Shown: in pieces, positions 60,686 to 64,000 of the stretch
Numbering within the stretch: the stretch's first letter is position 1
How the letters are laid out: every line of letters begins with the position of its first letter
From: Rhodococcus jostii RHA1
GTDB lineage: Bacteria; Actinomycetota; Actinomycetes; Mycobacteriales; Mycobacteriaceae
DNA: 64,000 bases
Assembly: GCF_000014565.1 (NCBI RefSeq)
Contig: NC_008269.1
Span: 434,001-498,000 of the forward strand
Direction: 5' to 3'
Notes under the pieces: generated by a model
What the model saw: only the letters and a program-made list of their open reading frames with translations
Told to the model about the DNA's origin: nothing
Databases searched by the model: none
Program-made: the position numbers and the translations under genes

Positions 60686-62107
60686 TAGTACTTTGTTAGC
60701 TCGGCGTGTCGGCTCGAGTTTTCGTGGTTTTCTCGAGAGCATGCGGGCATGGATACAGCCGCTCTCGCCCGGGTCGGGGAACAGTTGGATACGTTTGTCG
60801 GTGAGGTGTTCTCGTCGCTGGCACGGAAGGATCAACGGGAGAAGGCGGGGCTGTATGCGCGGGGGTTGATGCTCGACGGCCGGCGGAAGTCGATGCAGCC
60901 GATGGCGCAGCGGTTGCAGGTCGACCATCAACAGTTGCAGCAGTTCGTGACGACCTCGCCGTGGGACGTGGTTCCGGTACGGAAAACCCTCTCCCGCAAA
61001 GCGTGCGATCTGATCGCCCCGGATGCGTGGGTCATCGACGACACCGGGTTCGTCAAGGACGGCGACCGCTCGCCGGGTGTGGCCCGGCAGTACTCGGGCA
61101 CCCTCGGCAAGGTCGGCAACTGCCAGATCGCGGTCAGCGTGCACGCGGCCACCGATGCCGCGTCGGCCCCGTTGGACTGGCGACTGTTCCTGCCGCAGAG
61201 CTGGGACGATCGGTCCACCACCGATCCCGATGCGGTCGCGGAGATCGCCGCCCGCAGGAAGCGGTCCGCGATCCCCGACGCGGAGCAGCACCGCACCAAG
61301 TGGGAGATGGCGATCGAGATGATCGACGAGCTGATCGAGTGGGGCCGGATTCCGCCGACCACGGTGGCGGACGCCGGCTACGGCGACGCCACCGCCTTCC
61401 GGCTCTCGCTGACCGAGCGGGGCATCGACTACGTCGTCGCCGTCAAGGGGTCCACCAGCGCCTTTCCCGGCGACGCGGTCCCCGAGACACCTCCCTACAG
61501 CGGGCGCGGACGGCAACCGGCCCCGCGCTACCCGGGACCGGCCGCCAGCTGCAAGGACCTGGTCCTGGCCGCCGGACGGAAGGCCCTGCGGACGGTGACC
61601 TGGCGCCGCGGCGGCAAGGCCGACCCGACCAATCCGACCGCGGCGATGCGCTCGCGGTTCGCCGCACTGCGCCTCCGCCCGGCGAACCGCGACATTCCCC
61701 GCGCCGACGACGGCACCCTGCCCGAGCTCTGGTTGCTCGCCGAGTGGCCCGCCGGCGCCGACGAACCGACCGACTACTGGCTCTCCACCCTGCCCGCCGA
61801 CACCCCACTGAAAGAACTCGTGCGCCTGGCGAAACTCCGCTGGCGCGTCGAGCACGATTACCGGGAGCTGAAAACCGGTCTCGGACTGGATCATTTCGAG
61901 GGTCGTTCCTGGCTGGGCTGGCATCACCACGCCACCCTGGTCACCGCCGCTCACCTATTCCTCACCACCCTCCGACTCACCGACCCAAAAGCAGCTGGGC
62001 AGGACTGAGCCTCTACGCCGTTCTCCGCGAACTCCAACGCGCACTTGCCCGTTGGATCGGTACCTGCCCACTCTGTGACCACACCTTCCCAACCTAACAA
62101 AGTACTA
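60686..62107 (+). mobile_element. IS701-type insertion sequence (second copy type)
   Basis: This 1,422-bp element has inverted ends TAGTACTTTGTTAG and CTAACAAAGTACTA, flanked by CTAG (60682-60685 and 62108-62111), again a YTAR site. It differs from the element at 39778 in both ends and transposase sequence. Confidence 0.9.
60749..62008 (+). CDS. IS701-type transposase, frameshifted near the C terminus
   Basis: This 419-residue DDE transposase has AWVIDDTGFVKDGDRSPGVA (first Asp), TTVADAGYGD (second Asp) and LRWRVEHDYRELKTGLGLDH (Glu). The frame ends AAGQD at 62008. The next frame continues GLSLYAVLRELQRALARW to PLCDHTFPT and a stop at about 62097, which looks like the true tail. A G lost from a GGG near 62002 would produce this. 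Catalytic residues are intact. Confidence 0.9.
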   Translation: MDTAALARVGEQLDTFVGEVFSSLARKDQREKAGLYARGLMLDGRRKSMQPMAQRLQVDHQQLQQFVTTSPWDVVPVRKTLSRKACDLIAPDAWVIDDTGFVKDGDRSPGVARQYSGTLGKVGNCQIAVSVHAATDAASAPLDWRLFLPQSWDDRSTTDPDAVAEIAARRKRSAIPDAEQHRTKWEMAIEMIDELIEWGRIPPTTVADAGYGDATAFRLSLTERGIDYVVAVKGSTSAFPGDAVPETPPYSGRGRQPAPRYPGPAASCKDLVLAAGRKALRTVTWRRGGKADPTNPTAAMRSRFAALRLRPANRDIPRADDGTLPELWLLAEWPAGADEPTDYWLSTLPADTPLKELVRLAKLRWRVEHDYRELKTGLGLDHFEGRSWLGWHHHATLVTAAHLFLTTLRLTDPKAAGQD

Positions 62108-62222
62108 CTAGTGCACTGCCGTTGGCGGATCCCTGACCGCGTGGGTCTTCGCTAGCGGGACTGAGTTTCGTCAAGTGGTCTGGCCCCGTTGATCGGCATG
62201 AATTGCGGCCCCACTGGTGGGG

Positions 62223-62993
62223 TCAGGCGCGTTTTCGGTGGTGGGTCTTGCTGGTGCGCAGTCGATAGGATTGGGTGCCGGTTTCGAGGATGTGCGCGTT
62301 GAAGGTGATGCGATCGACGATCGCGGCGACCAGTCGTGGATCGGGAAAGACGGTGCCCCACTCCGAAAACGGCAAATTCGATGCGATCCCAATACTCGCT
62401 CGTTCCTCCCGTTCGGTGATGATCTGGAACAGCATTTCCGCTCCGCGGGGATCGATTTGGACGTAGCCGAGTTCGTCGAGCAGCAGCAGATCCAGGCGCC
62501 CGTAGCGGGCGACGACGCGGGAGAGGATCCGTTCGTCGGCGGCCTCGACGAGTTCGTTGACCAGTTGGGCGCAGGTGATGTAGCGGACTCGGCGGCCTTG
62601 TTCACAGGCTGCCAGGCCGAGCCCGATCAGCAGGTGTGATTTGCCGGTGCCGGAATCCCCGAGCAGCACCACCGGTTCGCCGGCGTCGAGGTAGCCGCCG
62701 GCCGCGAGATGCCCGAGCGTGCCCGCAGAGATGCCCGGCACGGCATCGACGTCGAAGTCGGCGAGCCGTTTGATGCGGGGGAACTTGGCGTCGTTGAGTC
62801 GACGCGTCCGGCGTCGTTCGGTGCGGTCGTCGACCTCGGCGGCGAGTACTTCGGCGAGAAACGCCAGATGTGATTGTTGTTCTCGGACAGCGATTTCGGC
62901 GATCCGGACCGCTTCGGTCCGGATGGTCGGCAGATGCAGTTCGCGGGTAGCCGCGCCGATCGCGGCCTGGGCTGCGGCATCGGAGGAGACCAT
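62223..62993 (-). CDS. istB: IS21-family ATP-binding helper IstB
   Basis: This 256-residue AAA-type ATPase assists IstA in target selection. Walker A is LLGDSGTGKSH (about 111-120) and Walker B is DLLLLDELGY. The N-terminal helical region includes RELHLPTIRTEAVRIAEIAV, and the C-terminal part has SNLPFSEWGTVFPDPRL. ATG 62993 (MVSSDAAAQ) 8 bp after the istA stop is the sensible start, although the frame is open upstream. Length is normal for the family. Confidence 0.94.
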   Translation of the reverse strand: MVSSDAAAQAAIGAATRELHLPTIRTEAVRIAEIAVREQQSHLAFLAEVLAAEVDDRTERRRTRRLNDAKFPRIKRLADFDVDAVPGISAGTLGHLAAGGYLDAGEPVVLLGDSGTGKSHLLIGLGLAACEQGRRVRYITCAQLVNELVEAADERILSRVVARYGRLDLLLLDELGYVQIDPRGAEMLFQIITEREERASIGIASNLPFSEWGTVFPDPRLVAAIVDRITFNAHILETGTQSYRLRTSKTHHRKRA

Positions 62994-63001
62994 GTGAGAC
63001 C

Positions 63002-64000
63002 TCAGCTTCCGGTGAGCAGGGTGTCGTAGGCGGTCAACGACGGAACGGGACGGTCGTAACGGGTGAGCACTCCGATCGGGACCGCGGGGGTGGAATCGGT
63101 GCGGGCCAGTCGGCGGGCATCGATGAGGACGAGTTGGGGATCGATGCACCCGGTCTCGATGGACCGGTCCAGGGCCTGGCGCAGTACTTCGGGGGCCAGG
63201 CCGCGGTGCGCGAGCAGCACGTCGATCAGGGCGCGGGTGCCGGCGCGGTCACCGAGCAGGTTGCGGGCGCTGTCCCAGTACCGCTGGTGGCTGACGGTGA
63301 ACGCCCCGACCGCCTTGGCCTGCGCCAACGCGGTCGCCCCGGGAAGGGCGCCTGGTTTGCGGATCAACACCTCGAGGTAGTGATCGAGGGTGAGGACCTC
63401 GGTGAACCGGCCGAAGGCCCGGTCGTGAACCGCGACCATCCGAGACCCGTCGAGCACCTCGACCCGGCCCGCGCTCAGCCGCACCGGCAACCGCCGGCCC
63501 GCGTAGCGGGCGGGCACGGAGTAGAAGTTCTGCCGCACCGACACCCGCGCATGGGTGTCGACCCGCGCATACAACAGTCGCGCGCAGTCGAACGGCTCAG
63601 CAGGCAGCGGGAGCAACGCGGGTTGCTCGTCGGCGAACGCGGCGGCCACCGTGATCGGTCGGCCCCCGATGACCCGGGTGTCGTCGATCAGGTCCGCGGC
63701 GGCGACCTTCTCGTTGAGTTCGGTCAACGACGCGACCTTCGGCACCGGAACCAGGTGCCGGCGCCGGAATCTGCCGATCTCGCCTTCCACGCCGCCTTTC
63801 TCGTGGGCGCCACCCCGGCCGGGGATACAGAAGAACGAATCGAAGCCGTAGTGGCTGCGCAGGGCGACGAATCGGTCCGACTCGACCCGGTCACGACCCC
63901 GAAGCACCCGCACCACAGCAGGTTTGAGGTTATCGTAGCGGATACGATGCGGCACACCGCCGAACCACTCGAAGGCCCGCACGTGTCCCTCGAAGAACGC
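63002..64000 (-). CDS. istA: IS21-family transposase IstA, partial
   Basis: This is the C-terminal 332 codons of a DDE transposase whose start is beyond the right edge. EWFGGVPHRIRYDNLKPAVV contains the second catalytic Asp region, and RGGAHEKGGVEGEIGRFRRR holds the Glu. The later domain with FYSVPARYAGRRLPVRL and DRAFGRFTEVLTLDHYLEVL is typical of IstA. It stops 8 bp before istB. No frameshift is seen in the part present. Confidence 0.93.
   Translation of the reverse strand, partial: AFFEGHVRAFEWFGGVPHRIRYDNLKPAVVRVLRGRDRVESDRFVALRSHYGFDSFFCIPGRGGAHEKGGVEGEIGRFRRRHLVPVPKVASLTELNEKVAAADLIDDTRVIGGRPITVAAAFADEQPALLPLPAEPFDCARLLYARVDTHARVSVRQNFYSVPARYAGRRLPVRLSAGRVEVLDGSRMVAVHDRAFGRFTEVLTLDHYLEVLIRKPGALPGATALAQAKAVGAFTVSHQRYWDSARNLLGDRAGTRALIDVLLAHRGLAPEVLRQALDRSIETGCIDPQLVLIDARRLARTDSTPAVPIGVLTRYDRPVPSLTAYDTLLTGS

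Larger units (their letters stand above)
62223..64000 (-). mobile_element. IS21-family insertion sequence, right part cut by the window
   Basis: istB and the larger part of istA are adjacent in the order typical of IS21. The left terminus lies below 62223, between the IS701-type end at 62107 and the istB stop. I could not fix the inverted repeat. The istA start and the other end lie outside the window. Confidence 0.85.

Noticed and set aside
60674..61954. 426-codon minus-strand frame opposite the second IS701-type transposase
   Set aside because: It has Gly/Arg/Val-rich antisense composition and no motifs. The plus-strand frame has the DDE residues.

Overview
The window is high-GC actinobacterial DNA, most likely from a Rhodococcus or close relative. 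The evidence is an Lsr2-type nucleoid protein, a Lys/Ala-rich histone H1-like protein, GTG starts with strong AGGAG-type ribosome binding sites, and several catabolic gene clusters. This is inferred from gene content, not from a marker gene. I see no rRNA, tRNA, CRISPR array or replication origin. The density of insertion sequences and gene remnants suggests a plasmid or a flexible chromosomal region. The first 11.5 kb is visibly less GC-rich than the rest.

Layout. (1) 1-11.5 kb: a minus-strand catabolic cluster made of an M20 hydrolase, an acyl-CoA synthetase, a two-subunit glycine-decarboxylase P-protein (gcvPA/gcvPB) without GcvH or GcvT, an ATP-NAD/AcoX-type kinase, an SDR and an amino-acid permease, with a LysR regulator divergent to it. 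(2) 11.7-18.6 kb: amine use, with copper amine oxidase, ethanolamine-type permease, a second APC permease and an IclR regulator. (3) 18.8-23 kb: a histone H1-like protein, a frameshifted small secreted protein, and an unusual 580-residue protein made of eight ribbon-helix-helix-like units. (4) 23-41 kb: a mobile-element zone. A DUF1016-type nuclease gene is split into three pieces by an IS256-family element and a recombinase-in-trio (RIT) element. An ECF sigma remnant, an HNH lipoprotein, an IS630 element beside an IS1182/ISNCY-type element, a ligase remnant, SRAP, Lsr2, an antitoxin-like gene and an IS701 element follow. (5) 41-54 kb: a coherent catabolic island with a ribose-type ABC importer, three SDRs, a sugar isomerase/dehydratase-fold protein, a SnoaL-like protein, an intradiol dioxygenase of the hydroxyquinol type, maleylacetate reductase, and a divergent XRE-cupin regulator. 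(6) 54-60 kb: an MFS exporter, a MazEF-type toxin-antitoxin pair, an NmrA-like/SnoaL-like/TetR group and four uncharacterised proteins. (7) 60-64 kb: a serine resolvase, a second IS701-type element and the end of an IS21 element.

Three observations stand out. The 41-52 kb island pairs a sugar/cyclitol-type importer and dehydrogenases directly with hydroxyquinol ring cleavage and has no aromatic hydroxylase. This fits a route in which a cyclitol is oxidised and dehydrated to an aromatic ring and then cleaved. The octa-RHH protein is a tandem duplication of a four-unit block. Removing the IS256 and RIT elements together with one copy of each target duplication restores a 357-codon DUF1016 gene exactly in frame. 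Several genes, including both IS701-type transposases, carry single-base shifts, most of them explicable as a lost base in a short run, so sequence error should be excluded before any gene is called dead.
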